Source: Myxococcus sp. CA023 (lineage in GTDB: Bacteria > Myxococcota > Myxococcia > Myxococcales > Myxococcaceae). From it: DNA of 64,000 bases. A program made the translations under genes and the position numbers. The notes under the pieces were generated by a model. It had not been told where the DNA came from. It saw only the letters and a program-made list of their open reading frames with translations, and made no database searches. Numbering within the stretch: the first letter of the stretch is position 1; every line of letters starts with the position of its first letter. The stretch lies in NCBI RefSeq assembly GCF_010998615.1, contig NZ_JAAEAH010000034.1, positions 1 to 64,000 of the forward strand. The letters are read 5' to 3'. Shown one piece after another: positions 25,684 to 38,450 of this stretch.

Positions 25684-25956
25684 GCCGACTCCAAGGAGCG
25701 CCGAGATCATCAACGGATGAATATCCGCGCGCGGGTACCCGGCCGCGTCCGGGACCGGGCCATCCGGAGGGGCGCAAGCCGTTGGGCCAGCCGCAAGGAG
25801 CGCCGAGCCCAATGGATGGGCGTTTGCGCGCAGGCTCTCTGGCCCCGTCAGGTCTCGGGCCATCGGGAGGCGCAAGCCGCTGGGCCGGCATCGACGAGCG
25901 CCGAACCCAACGGATGGGTGTCCGAACGCAGGGTGCACGCCCCCGAAGTGGCCTCA
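25657..25956. repeat. Three degenerate copies of a 100-bp tandem repeat
   Basis: The anchor GGGC(C)ATCCGGAGG occurs at 25657, 25757 and 25857, exactly 100 bp apart. It is followed in each unit by CAAGCCGyTGrGCC, a GAGCGCCGA block, and AACGGATG-like and CGCG-rich blocks. A fourth anchor position near 25957 is only vaguely recognisable. The first unit overlaps the end of the AbiEi-like gene. No frame through the array looks like a real gene. Confidence 0.75.
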
Positions 25957-25988
25957 GCAGGTGGGGGTCCGGTCGCGGACACGGAGCT

Positions 25989-26048
25989 CGCTGTTCGGAA
26001 ATGTCGGGGGTTTTGGCGCGACAAAAGTCCCGACATTTCCGAACAGCG
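25989..26048. repeat. 60-bp palindrome with perfect 20-bp arms
   Basis: The left arm at 25989-26008 (CGCTGTTCGGAAATGTCGGG) is the exact reverse complement of 26029-26048. Inside, TTTTG (26011-26015) pairs with CAAAA (26022-26026) around a GCGCGA loop. The element is less GC-rich than its surroundings. It lies between the repeat array and the 3' end of a converging hydrolase gene. It could be a terminator, a small MITE-like element or a recombination site. The remaining bases to 26132 hold nothing that I can identify. Confidence 0.8.
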
Positions 26049-26132
26049 ACCTCGCAAGGTCACTCCGGAGGGGTCCGGTCAGCGCCCCTGAAGGCCGTCG
26101 GGGTCGGACATCTCAGCACCCGCCCTTGCGGT

Positions 26133-26999
26133 TCAACGCACGGCCCTGGCAGCCGAACGGGCCGACTCCAGGCCATCGAGGAACGCGACGATGCGCTGGG
26201 CGCATCGCTCCGGCTGTTCCAGCGGGAAGAGGTGCCCCGCGCCGGGAAGCTCCTCCGTCTGGGGATCATTCAAGGTGAGGCGGGCCCGCTCCAGCGCGTC
26301 GCGCGTCAGCGTGCCGGACTCACCGCCGCGAATCACCAGAGACGGGACGTTCACGGTGCCCAGCTCGCGCCAGACATCCTTCGGAGACGTCTCGAAGACA
26401 CGCGCCTCCCAGGCCTTGGGGATGGTCAGCCGGAAGCCACCGCTCGGGGCCTCGGTGAGGCCGTGGGTGATGTAGTCCTGGAAGCACTCCGGGTCGAAGC
26501 GCGCGAACAGCGGCTTCTTGCCGTAGCTTCGCGCAGCGTCTTCACGAGCGCCCCACGACTCACGCCGCCGCCGCGCCAGACTCGCGGGCGGCACGCGGCT
26601 TCGCAGCCCGAGCAGCGTCAAGGCACGGAGCGCCCATTCCCGCGCCCCCGTGAACAACACCGGGTCCAACGCAACCACGGCCCGGAAGAGCGCGGGCGCC
26701 TTCGCGGAGGCCAGCAGCGTCGCCACGCCGCCCATGCTGTGCCCCACGCCCACGATACCCTGCACGCCGTGAGCACGCAGGGCGTGAATCAGGTCATCCG
26801 CCATGTCATCCCAGGTCCGCATCTCCAACGGGTCGGAGCCCGGCACGAGGCACCGCGTGCGAAGCGTGAAGACGTGGTAGCGCGGCTTCAGGTGCTCGAT
26901 GAGTTTGCGGTAGCACCCCGGAGGAAAGCCGTTGGCGTGGGCCAGGTGCAGCACCGGACCGGTGCCGCCCCAGTCCTCCATCTGAAGGACGTCGTGCAT
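26133..26999 (-). CDS. Alpha/beta-hydrolase-fold enzyme
   Basis: A 288-residue cytosolic alpha/beta hydrolase. The oxyanion segment is AHANGFPPGCY near residue 20. The nucleophile elbow is GHSMGG near residue 93, an acid residue lies in the VIRGGESGTLT region, and the catalytic His is in GAGHLFPLEQPE near the C-terminus. The triad therefore looks complete. The helical cap region is basic (SLARRRRESW). Esterase, lipase-like or epoxide-hydrolase-like activity is possible; the substrate cannot be told. It lies 153 bp downstream of the mnmD-like gene on the same strand and may be loosely linked to that operon. Confidence 0.85.
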   Translation of the reverse strand: MHDVLQMEDWGGTGPVLHLAHANGFPPGCYRKLIEHLKPRYHVFTLRTRCLVPGSDPLEMRTWDDMADDLIHALRAHGVQGIVGVGHSMGGVATLLASAKAPALFRAVVALDPVLFTGAREWALRALTLLGLRSRVPPASLARRRRESWGAREDAARSYGKKPLFARFDPECFQDYITHGLTEAPSGGFRLTIPKAWEARVFETSPKDVWRELGTVNVPSLVIRGGESGTLTRDALERARLTLNDPQTEELPGAGHLFPLEQPERCAQRIVAFLDGLESARSAARAVR

Positions 27000-27152
27000 G
27001 TCCCGTCGATTACCCCGGACCGCGGCGAATGTCTTCCGTCACTCGGAGCCCGCACGCAGGGGAGGAAGCAGCACCCGCCCCGGAAACCCGACCCAACGCC
27101 GTGCCGAGCCACACATCTTGGCGTGCCGACGGGCACCGTGCGGCCCGGCCCG

Positions 27153-31083
<3,931 letters not shown>

Positions 31084-31107
31084 GAACAGGCACGACGCGG
31101 AAACACG

Positions 31108-31154
31108 AATCGCCGCCCGGCCCGGGGATACGCTCCCGGGACGAGGCGGCGATT
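31108..31154. terminator. Bidirectional hairpin between converging genes
   Basis: AATCGCCGCC (31108-31117) pairs with GGCGGCGATT (31145-31154), and an inner CCCGGG/CCCGGG stem closes the loop. It is followed rightwards by GTCGTTTC and leftwards by CGTGTTTCC. It separates the ABC-F gene from the large lipoprotein gene and can serve both. Confidence 0.75.
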
Positions 31155-31179
31155 GTCGTTTCACCCTGCCCTGGAGGGA

Positions 31180-34100
31180 CTACGGGTTCCGGACGCCGAA
31201 CGAGGAGCCGCCCACGAACCAGTCACCCCGCGTGTCCGAGTCCGTGGCACCGATGCGCTGCACGGAATAGGACCGGCCCTGGGTGACGAAGGCCTGAGAC
31301 CAATCCACGGAGACCTCCCATGCAGTCGGGAAGCTCGAATACGTGCACAGCACGCCGTTGCAGTTCGCCGGCAGCCACAGGGACTCGTCTTGGAGCGCCT
31401 GGAGCAGCGCGGGATAGCCCGCGAAGGAATTGCTCGGAACGACGACAGCCAGCGCATCCTGGGTGACGTCGAATCCGTCCCGGATGCGCAAGGTCCGGTT
31501 GCCGGTCCCCACGCCGAGCGTGGTGCCGTGGAAATCCCAGGCGGTGTCATAGTTCCAGAAGTAGGAGGAGGCGGGGTACTGCGTCTTGCTCAGCGTCTCC
31601 GAGCCCGGGGCATCCGCGCCCGGTGTGACGCGGTCCGGGTTGAGGTGGATGACGATGATGTCCCCCGACGCGACCTGCACGTCCGGCAGCGTCGCCAAGA
31701 TGGCGTTTCCATCCAGGAGCGTGGCCCCCATGACGGAGCCGCTCGTCAGGACGGACAGCTCCACCAGGTCCCGGTTCTGCTGAACATTGGGCGCCACCTC
31801 GGACAGACGCAGCCGGGCCGGCACCTGGTAGCCCGGGAAGCTCGTCCAATCGGCCGCGCTGTCGACGGAGACGCCGCGCCGGTCCCGCACGCTGCTCGCC
31901 ACCGTCACCGTATACTGCTGCCGCGGCGTCTGGCTGGCGGTGCTGAGCCAGACCTCGCCGGTACTCAGCACGACCGCATCCACGACGCTCAGCCCTGGGA
32001 TGGAGAACTGGCTGCCGTTGCGCTGGACAGAGAGCGGGTCGATGGCGCGGGTGAATCGCAGGATGACCGAATCGTGGTGCATCGCCTGCGCCCCCGTCAC
32101 CCGAGGCGCCGGGCAGGAGTGGACGGTGGCCTGGCTCTCCGTCCACACGGAGGGCTGGATGGTATGAGTCGTCTGTGTCCCGCTCATGAAGACCCAGAGC
32201 GGAGACACCACCGTCAGTGAGCACCCCTGCGAGAGCGCCAGGGTGTCGTGGAACGGCTCCGCGACGCGCAGCCGCAGGGCCGCCGCGCCTGGAGAACTTT
32301 CGGGAACGCCCGCCGTCGTGAACGGCGCCTGGACGTGGCCGAGCCCGGCATTGGAGAAGCCCGGGTTGCCAATGGTGCCGGTGATGGAGATGTACTCGGA
32401 CTCGTAGGCGGGCGGAGTGCCCGTGGTGACATCCACGCCGCTCACGTCCTGGACCAGGTCCGACAGCGAGTGGCCCGTGCTGAGCACGGTGTACGCGGAG
32501 ATGCGGGCGCGTGTCTGGCCATTCACGAGGCTCTTCTCGGAGACGGTGACACGCACCCGGGCGCCCGCCTGCGGCTCGGGAGTGAACGTGAGCGGGTCCA
32601 CCTCGACGAAGAGCGCGGGCCCTGCCTGCTCGGCCTGGAGGAAGAAGCCCGCCGCGTCATTCACCATGTTGCCCACGGCCGGCTTGACATAGGTGATGCG
32701 AGCGCCGCTGATGACCAGGTTCACCGAGCCAGTCGCGGCATTGCGAACCGCCTGGATCTGCTCCGAGGCGAGCCGGTCCAGGGAGGGCAGCACGTAGACC
32801 GCCTGCTTCGCCAGCTCCACGTTGCCCGCGTGGTCCACCGAGGCGAAGCGAAGCGTCGTGCTGACGGAAATGGAGAAAGGTCCCGCGTACACCGGCGAGC
32901 CCGCCTCCGGCGCCGAGCCGTCCAGCGTGTAACGCGTCTCGCGGCACCCCGAGCCGCTGTCACTGCACGACAGCGTCACGGTGACGGCATCCGTGTACGA
33001 GCCGCCTGCGGGCGAGGCCGTCGTCACCGGCGCCACCGTGTCCAGGGTGTACTGTTCGGACTTCGCCGGCTCGGCGTTGCCCGCCAGGTCCACGGAGAAG
33101 AAGCGCAGCGTGGCGCTGGTGGAGATGGAGATGGCCGCCGTGTAGCGGAGGCTGGAAGTCGTGGGCGCACTGCCATCCAGCGTGTAGTACGTGGCTGCGC
33201 AGCCACTGCCGTCGGCGTTGTCCGTGCAAGCCAGCACCACCGACTGCGTGCTCTGGTAGGTGCCTCCCGCGGGCGTCGCAGTCGTCGAGGGCGGGGTGCG
33301 GTCCTCTGCTGAAGCCTCCCGCGTGTACATCTCCGACACCACGTCAGAGACATTGCCCGCCCAGTCCACCGCGATGAAGCGCACGCGGGTGGTGGCCGTC
33401 AGCACCAGGGGCTCCTGATAGACGGAGGAGTCCAGGGTGGGAATGGCGCCATTGGTGGTGTAGTGGATGGCGGCGCAGCCGCTGCCCTCACCGTCGTCAC
33501 ACGCCAGCGTCACGGCGCGCGTTCCGGTGAACGCGCCACTCCGTGGGTTCGCGGCCACCTGGGGCGCCTCCGTGTCCACGACGTAGCGCGCCTGCCGCAC
33601 CGCCTCGACGTTGCCCACCCGGTCCACGGAAAAGAAGCGCAGCGTGGTGGACGTGGCGATGGACAGGGGCGCCGTGTAGCGCGGCGAGGCTTGCGTGGGA
33701 ACACTGCCATCCAGCGTGTAGTGCGTGGCCGCGCAGCCGCTGCCCGCGCCGTCGTCACACGTCAATGCCACGCTCCGGGGGCTGCTGAACGAGCCGCTCG
33801 CGGGGTTGGCCACCGTGTTGGGCGGCTCCGTGTCCGCCGAACCCACCAGAGTAAATGTCGCCGTCCCCGGCGCCTCCGCGTTGCCCGCCGCGTCCACGGA
33901 GTAGAAGCGCACCGTGGTGGTGCTCCCCAGCGTGAAGGGCTCGCGATACTGCGTGGAGCCGGTGCCAGGCGTGGAGCCATCCAGCGTGTAACGCGTCTCG
34001 CGGCAACCCGAGCCGCTGTCGCTGCACGACAACGTCACGGTGACGGCATCCGTGTACGATCCGCCCCCGGGAGAAACCGTCGTCACCGGCGCCACCGTGT

Positions 34101-35268
34101 CCAGGGTGTACTGCTCGGACTTCGCCGGCTCGGCGTTGCCCGCCAGGTCCACGGAGAAGAAGCGCAGCGTGGCGCTGGAGGAGATGGAGATGGCCGCCGT
34201 GTAGCGGAGGCTGGAAGTCGTGGGCGCACTGCCATCCAGCGTGTAGTACGTGGCCGCGCAGCCACTGCCGTCGGCGTTGTCCGTGCAGGCCAGCACCACC
34301 GACTGCGTGCTCCGGTAGGTGCCTCCCGCGGGCGTCGCCGTCGTCGTGGGCGAGGTGCGGTCCTCCGCTGAAGCCTCCCGCGTGTACAGCTCCGACACCA
34401 CGTCGGAGACATTGCCCGCCCAGTCCACCGCGATGAAGCGCACGCGGGTGGTGGCCGTCAGCACCAGGGGCTCCTGATAGACGGGCGAGTCCAATGAGGG
34501 AATGGCGTCGTTGGTGGTGTAGTGAATGGCGGCGCAGCCGCTGCCCTCGCCGTCATCACACGTCAGCGTGACGGCACGCGTACCGGTGAACGTGCCACCT
34601 CGTGGCACCGCGGCCACCTGGGGCGCCTCCGTGTCCACGACGTAGCGCGCCTGCCGCACCGCCTCGACGTTGCCCACCCGGTCCACGGAGAAGAAGCGCA
34701 GCGTGGTGGACGTGGCGATGGACAGGGGCGCCGTGTAGCGCGGCGAGGCTTGCGTGGGAACGCTGCCATCCAGCGTGTAGTGCGTGGCCGAGCAGCCGCT
34801 GCCCGCGCCGTCGTCACACGTCAGCGCCACGCTCCGGGGGCTGCTGAACGAGCCGCTCGCGGGGTTGGCCACCGTGCTGGGCGGCTCCGTGTCCGCCGAA
34901 CCCACCAGAGTAAATGTCGCCGTCCCCGGCGCCTCCGCGTTGCCCGCCGCGTCCACGGAGTAGAAGCGCACCGTGGTGGTGCTCCCCAGCGTGAAGGGCT
35001 CGCGATACTGCGTGGAGCCAGTGCCGGGCGTGGAGCCATCCAGCGTGTAGTACGTGGCCGCGCAGCCACTGCCGCCGCCGTCGTCACAGGCCAGCGTCAC
35101 CACCACGGAGGTGGTGAAGTCGCCTCCCGCGGGCGTGGCGCGCGTCGTGGGCGGCGTGAGGTCGGTGGGAGGTGGAGGCTTCGGTTCGCCACCGCCACAG
35201 GCAAGGACGAGTTGAGCCGTGAGAAGCACCGCGCCGCAGCGCAGTGGCCAGAAGGGGGTCTGAGACAT
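31180..35268 (-). CDS. Large multi-repeat surface lipoprotein (nine chitobiase-C-like modules)
   Basis: A 1,362-residue exported lipoprotein. The signal peptide ends in LVLAC, followed by a Pro-rich linker. Nine modules of about 88 residues follow, each with a PP-T-x-x-x-P-x-G-G start, a CDDGxGSGC-x-x-x-YTLDGS core with paired cysteines, and a VRF(Y/F)SVDxAGN end. This is the chitobiase/beta-hexosaminidase C-terminal (Ig-like) pattern. Modules 1-4 and 5-8 are near-identical copies. The last 500 residues are different: a beta-rich region with ITGTIGNPGF and a terminal lamin-tail-like part (ARLRLSEVAPNVQQN ... DLVELSVL). ATG 35268 has GGAG upstream. A cell-surface adhesin or glycan-binding role is likely; no enzyme motif is seen. 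Confidence 0.82.
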   Translation of the reverse strand: MSQTPFWPLRCGAVLLTAQLVLACGGGEPKPPPPTDLTPPTTRATPAGGDFTTSVVVTLACDDGGGSGCAATYYTLDGSTPGTGSTQYREPFTLGSTTTVRFYSVDAAGNAEAPGTATFTLVGSADTEPPSTVANPASGSFSSPRSVALTCDDGAGSGCSATHYTLDGSVPTQASPRYTAPLSIATSTTLRFFSVDRVGNVEAVRQARYVVDTEAPQVAAVPRGGTFTGTRAVTLTCDDGEGSGCAAIHYTTNDAIPSLDSPVYQEPLVLTATTRVRFIAVDWAGNVSDVVSELYTREASAEDRTSPTTTATPAGGTYRSTQSVVLACTDNADGSGCAATYYTLDGSAPTTSSLRYTAAISISSSATLRFFSVDLAGNAEPAKSEQYTLDTVAPVTTVSPGGGSYTDAVTVTLSCSDSGSGCRETRYTLDGSTPGTGSTQYREPFTLGSTTTVRFYSVDAAGNAEAPGTATFTLVGSADTEPPNTVANPASGSFSSPRSVALTCDDGAGSGCAATHYTLDGSVPTQASPRYTAPLSIATSTTLRFFSVDRVGNVEAVRQARYVVDTEAPQVAANPRSGAFTGTRAVTLACDDGEGSGCAAIHYTTNGAIPTLDSSVYQEPLVLTATTRVRFIAVDWAGNVSDVVSEMYTREASAEDRTPPSTTATPAGGTYQSTQSVVLACTDNADGSGCAATYYTLDGSAPTTSSLRYTAAISISTSATLRFFSVDLAGNAEPAKSEQYTLDTVAPVTTASPAGGSYTDAVTVTLSCSDSGSGCRETRYTLDGSAPEAGSPVYAGPFSISVSTTLRFASVDHAGNVELAKQAVYVLPSLDRLASEQIQAVRNAATGSVNLVISGARITYVKPAVGNMVNDAAGFFLQAEQAGPALFVEVDPLTFTPEPQAGARVRVTVSEKSLVNGQTRARISAYTVLSTGHSLSDLVQDVSGVDVTTGTPPAYESEYISITGTIGNPGFSNAGLGHVQAPFTTAGVPESSPGAAALRLRVAEPFHDTLALSQGCSLTVVSPLWVFMSGTQTTHTIQPSVWTESQATVHSCPAPRVTGAQAMHHDSVILRFTRAIDPLSVQRNGSQFSIPGLSVVDAVVLSTGEVWLSTASQTPRQQYTVTVASSVRDRRGVSVDSAADWTSFPGYQVPARLRLSEVAPNVQQNRDLVELSVLTSGSVMGATLLDGNAILATLPDVQVASGDIIVIHLNPDRVTPGADAPGSETLSKTQYPASSYFWNYDTAWDFHGTTLGVGTGNRTLRIRDGFDVTQDALAVVVPSNSFAGYPALLQALQDESLWLPANCNGVLCTYSSFPTAWEVSVDWSQAFVTQGRSYSVQRIGATDSDTRGDWFVGGSSFGVRNP
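32922..35040 (-). repeat. 1,059-bp tandem segmental duplication inside the lipoprotein gene
   Basis: The segment of about 32922-33980 and the segment of about 33981-35040 align with a constant offset of 1,059 bp (353 codons, four modules). I checked the offset at two well-separated places (32992/34051 and 33922/34981). Differences are few and mostly single-base, so the duplication is recent or kept uniform by recombination. The reading frame is preserved. Confidence 0.85.
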
Positions 35269-35490
35269 CGGAACTCCAGGGCGCACGTCGTGCGTGCGCG
35301 GGGGCAATCAGGGTGCGGGGGGGGGAATGTCCGAGGGGGACTGCCAGTGGACGACGTCAGTCACTGTCGTCCATCCAACAAGGCGCGCACGCTCGCACTG
35401 GGGGTAGGCGCACCACAAGCCCCCTGCCACGACAACCCTTCACACCGGAATGGCGCCGTGAGTCAAAAGCCACCAGTCGTCACGCACGAA

Positions 35491-35537
35491 CGCCCCGCTC
35501 CCATCCGCGGCAGGTGGCGCGGATGGAAGCCGGGGCG
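35491..35537 (-). terminator. Long hairpin downstream of the YihY-like gene
   Basis: CGCCCCG-ctc-CCATCCGCG pairs with CGCGGATGG-aagc-CGGGGCG, 16 paired bases around an 8-base loop. It lies 37 bp after the YihY stop, in the 305-bp gap before the big lipoprotein gene. It probably ends the YihY transcript. No T-tract follows. The rest of the gap presumably holds the lipoprotein promoter. Confidence 0.5.
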
Positions 35538-35573
35538 TGTCTGCCCATTCTTCGCTGGGAAAAGAAAGACGGC

Positions 35574-36653
35574 CTACCGGGGGGCCGACTTGCGCAGCAG
35601 GAACAACCCCAGGCCGATGCCCACGGTCCACTTGAAGGCCGCCGCGAGCGGCGTGTCACGCAGCCTGGGTGGAGCAGACGGTGGGTCATCCAGGGGCCGG
35701 CCCGTCACCGGGTCCACCACGGGCTGGAAGCCCGGAGCGCCCGGAAGCGACGCGCCTCCCGCCTCCAGCTCCGTCTTGGTGGCGGTCAGCGCCTTACCCT
35801 GCTCCGGGAGTTTCTGGCCCGGCGCCTTTCCGTCCGGGGAGCGGTGCTCGAGGATGGCGTTGATTTCCGCGCCCAGCAGGATGACCTGCGCGGAGATCCA
35901 CATCCACAGCAGCATGACGATGACACCACCGATGGCGCCGTAGTTGACGTCGTACCTGCCGAAGTTGGCCACATACTGGGAGAAGCCCCACGACGCGAAC
36001 ACCCAGATGAGCACGCCCACCACCGAGCCCGGGGTGATGAAACGGAACTTCTGATTCACGTCCGGCAGCACGAAATACAGCACCGCCCACAGGAACATCA
36101 TCATCAGGCCCGCTACCGGGAGCCGCAGCCACATGAGCACGGTGCCCAACCCGCCGGGAAGCTTGCCAGCGATGACGGGCGTGACGATGACCGCGAACGC
36201 AGCGAGGATGGCCACCGCCGCTCCGCCCAGCGTCACCAGCAACGCGATGCCGCGCAGTCTCCAGATGGGACGCGACTCCGTCACGCCGTAGACCTTGTTG
36301 AGCGCCGTCATCAGCGCCACCACGCCCGCGGAGGCCGCCCAGACGGCACCGACACCGCCCACTGTCAGCAGCCCCACCGGCCGGCTGTTCGCCAGCGCCT
36401 CGATGCGCTCGCTCAGGATGGACGTCACTTCCCGGGGCGCCACCCGCGCCAGTTCCTGGATGAGCACCTGGGCCTGGGCGGGCTCGATGAGGAGGCCCGC
36501 CAGCGACACCAGGAACAGCAGGAATGGGAACAGCGCCAGAATCATCCGGAAGGTGAGCGCGCCAGCGACGTCCCCCACCTCGTCGCGCGTCCACTCGTCC
36601 TTCAGCGCCAGAAAGAACTTCTTCCAGCTCATTCCCTTGCCAGGGAGAACCAT
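35574..36653 (-). CDS. YihY/BrkB-family inner-membrane protein
   Basis: A 359-residue polytopic membrane protein of the YihY/virulence-factor BrkB (UPF0761) family, whose function is unsettled. The N-terminus has the family's DEWTRDEVGDVAGALTFRMILALFPFLLFLV block. About six hydrophobic helices follow, including WAASAGVVALMTALNKVYGV and the NYGAIGGVIVMLLWMWISAQVILLGAEIN signature of the last helix. The C-terminal 100 residues are a cytosolic, Pro-rich tail longer than in E. coli. ATG 36653 has AGGAGG at a good distance. It is divergent from the PEGA operon. Confidence 0.88.
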   Translation of the reverse strand: MVLPGKGMSWKKFFLALKDEWTRDEVGDVAGALTFRMILALFPFLLFLVSLAGLLIEPAQAQVLIQELARVAPREVTSILSERIEALANSRPVGLLTVGGVGAVWAASAGVVALMTALNKVYGVTESRPIWRLRGIALLVTLGGAAVAILAAFAVIVTPVIAGKLPGGLGTVLMWLRLPVAGLMMMFLWAVLYFVLPDVNQKFRFITPGSVVGVLIWVFASWGFSQYVANFGRYDVNYGAIGGVIVMLLWMWISAQVILLGAEINAILEHRSPDGKAPGQKLPEQGKALTATKTELEAGGASLPGAPGFQPVVDPVTGRPLDDPPSAPPRLRDTPLAAAFKWTVGIGLGLFLLRKSAPR

Positions 36654-36899
36654 TCCGCCTCCTCGGAGGTGTTGCGACCGGGGGAACGATGCGCATTCCT
36701 CACACCCCAGGCGACCTCCAGCCCCCAGCTTCCCTGCATGCGGCCGAAGGACAGGCGAGCAGGAAGGCCCTGGAAGGCGCCTTCCCAGAAATCCCTCCGT
36801 TCTCGGGCCTCCCCCCTAGGCAGGAGAGCGTTCATTGGCGTACACCTTGGACGGGGGCCGCCGGTCGGTTCCGCCGCGGCCCCCTCCCCCGAGGACGCC

Positions 36900-38450
36900 A
36901 TGTTCGTCTCCTGTCTCCTGAGTGTCAGCCTGGCGCTGAGCGCCGGCGCCGCACCCGGAATGCCCCCGGGCACCCAGGCTCCCACCCCTTCGCACACGCT
37001 GTGGCTCGTCCAGGCCCTGTACCCAGGACAGGACGCGTTGCTGCAACGCACCGAGGAAGGGATTGCCGCGCTGATACCGCAGGACGTGCAGGCGGAGCAG
37101 CTCATCGGCCGGGGCGCCCTGGCAATGCACCTGAAGGGCCAGGGCGGCGACCTGCGCTGCGTGTCCGGGGAGGCCCACTGCCGGGAGCCGCTGGAGGCGT
37201 ACCTGGAATCACTGGGCCTGGAGCGTGTGGTGCTGGTGCAGGTGGGTCAGGACGACGCCGGCTACCGCTTCCGCGCCGTCAGCGTCCGGCCCGGCACGGG
37301 CGCCCGGGGTCAGGCGGAGACGGCGAACCCGGCGTTCGAGAAGGCCCTGGCCGGCGTGCTGGTGAAGTTCCTGTCGCTCAATGCCACGGTGGTGGCGGAG
37401 ACGACGCCCGCGGGGGCCACCGTCTTCATCGACGGCGTGAAGGTGGGCTCCACGCCCTTCACCACGGAGGTGCTTCCGGGTGAGCACACCTTCCGCTTCG
37501 AGCTGGCTTCGCACCTTCCGAAGGAAGAGACGCGCGTGATGAGCTCGCGCCAGCAGGTGAAGCTGGACGCCGCGCTGGAGAAGGTGCCCGCGCGGCTGGT
37601 GGTGAAGGCACAGCCGGAGGGCGCGGAGATTCGCGTGGACGGCCAGCCGGTGGGGACCACCGCGGTGGACCAGGGCATCCAGCCCGGCACGCGCAGGGTG
37701 TCGCTGACGCTGGACGGCTACGAGCCCCACGAGGTGAAGGCGGAGATCGCACCCGGCGGGACATACACGCTGGAGCACGCGCTGACGCCCACCTCCATGC
37801 AGTCCTTCAAGCTGGCCATGCGCCGCCGCAAGGAAGCCACCATGGCGCGGCAAAGCTACCTGGAGGCCTCATTCGAGATGCAGCGCCTCACGGGCACGTC
37901 GCTGGCGTCCCAGCCGCTGAGCACCTCGGAGGAGCTGGAGAGCCTGCGCACCCGGGACGTGCGCGCGCCGGGCTCGCGCAACCTGCGCGGCGTGGGCGTC
38001 GAGTACGGCCGCTATGGCCAGTTCTTCGGCGTCATGCTGGTGGGCGCCACCTACGCCTCCACCGGCGACACATGGACGCTGGGCATCGACGTACCGCCTG
38101 GAGTGGGCGGCGCGGGGCCGGACGGCGTGTCGTCGCTGGACACGCGGGTGCAGGCGGTGTCGCTGCGCGCGCTCCAGCCGCAGCTGCGCTACGTGCTCGG
38201 GCCCGTGTCCTTCGCCATCCAGGTGGGACTGGAGGGCCGAGGACTGCTGGTGAAGGAACGCGCGGGTGACGCGGCCATCTTCAAGGACGGCCTCTACGCG
38301 ATGGACCTGCACGCGTCCGGACAGGCCACCGCGCGCATCTTCGTGTACGAGGGCCTGTACGCCTCCGCCGCGTACCAGCACAGCTTCACGCTGCTGAAGA
38401 AGATTGCCGGAACGAGCAACATTCGCGGAGGGCTGGGCTATGCGTTCTGA
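36900..38450 (+). CDS. PEGA-domain protein with a C-terminal beta-barrel-like region
   Basis: A 516-residue exported protein. A signal peptide (FVSCLLSVSLALSAGAA) is followed by about 140 residues of unknown fold. Two PEGA domains come next: TTPAGATVFIDGVKVGSTPF and AQPEGAEIRVDGQPVGTTAV, each with the P-x-G-A-x-V-x-(I/V)-D-G pattern. The C-terminal 150 residues are strand-rich and end in GGLGYAF, a terminal aromatic residue typical of outer-membrane barrels. The GAGGA site precedes ATG 36900. The stop overlaps the start of the next gene by 11 bases. PEGA domains usually bind at the cell surface, so it may be an outer-membrane component of the kinase module downstream. Confidence 0.78.
   Translation: MFVSCLLSVSLALSAGAAPGMPPGTQAPTPSHTLWLVQALYPGQDALLQRTEEGIAALIPQDVQAEQLIGRGALAMHLKGQGGDLRCVSGEAHCREPLEAYLESLGLERVVLVQVGQDDAGYRFRAVSVRPGTGARGQAETANPAFEKALAGVLVKFLSLNATVVAETTPAGATVFIDGVKVGSTPFTTEVLPGEHTFRFELASHLPKEETRVMSSRQQVKLDAALEKVPARLVVKAQPEGAEIRVDGQPVGTTAVDQGIQPGTRRVSLTLDGYEPHEVKAEIAPGGTYTLEHALTPTSMQSFKLAMRRRKEATMARQSYLEASFEMQRLTGTSLASQPLSTSEELESLRTRDVRAPGSRNLRGVGVEYGRYGQFFGVMLVGATYASTGDTWTLGIDVPPGVGGAGPDGVSSLDTRVQAVSLRALQPQLRYVLGPVSFAIQVGLEGRGLLVKERAGDAAIFKDGLYAMDLHASGQATARIFVYEGLYASAAYQHSFTLLKKIAGTSNIRGGLGYAF

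Noticed and set aside
25465-25938. Minus-strand frame with peptide repeats over the 100-bp array
   Set aside because: The peptide periodicity follows from the DNA repeat; the frame overlaps the AbiEi-like gene and has no start signal.
25657-25956. CRISPR array
   Set aside because: Units are degenerate throughout with no constant repeat/variable spacer structure, and there are no cas genes.
25684-26132. AbiEii toxin gene downstream of the antitoxin
   Set aside because: No frame shows a nucleotidyltransferase motif; the region holds repeats and a palindrome only.
35244-36899. Long open frame upstream of and in frame with the PEGA gene
   Set aside because: It runs antisense through the YihY gene, is His/Arg/Gln-rich and has no ribosome-binding site; a proper signal peptide begins at 36900.
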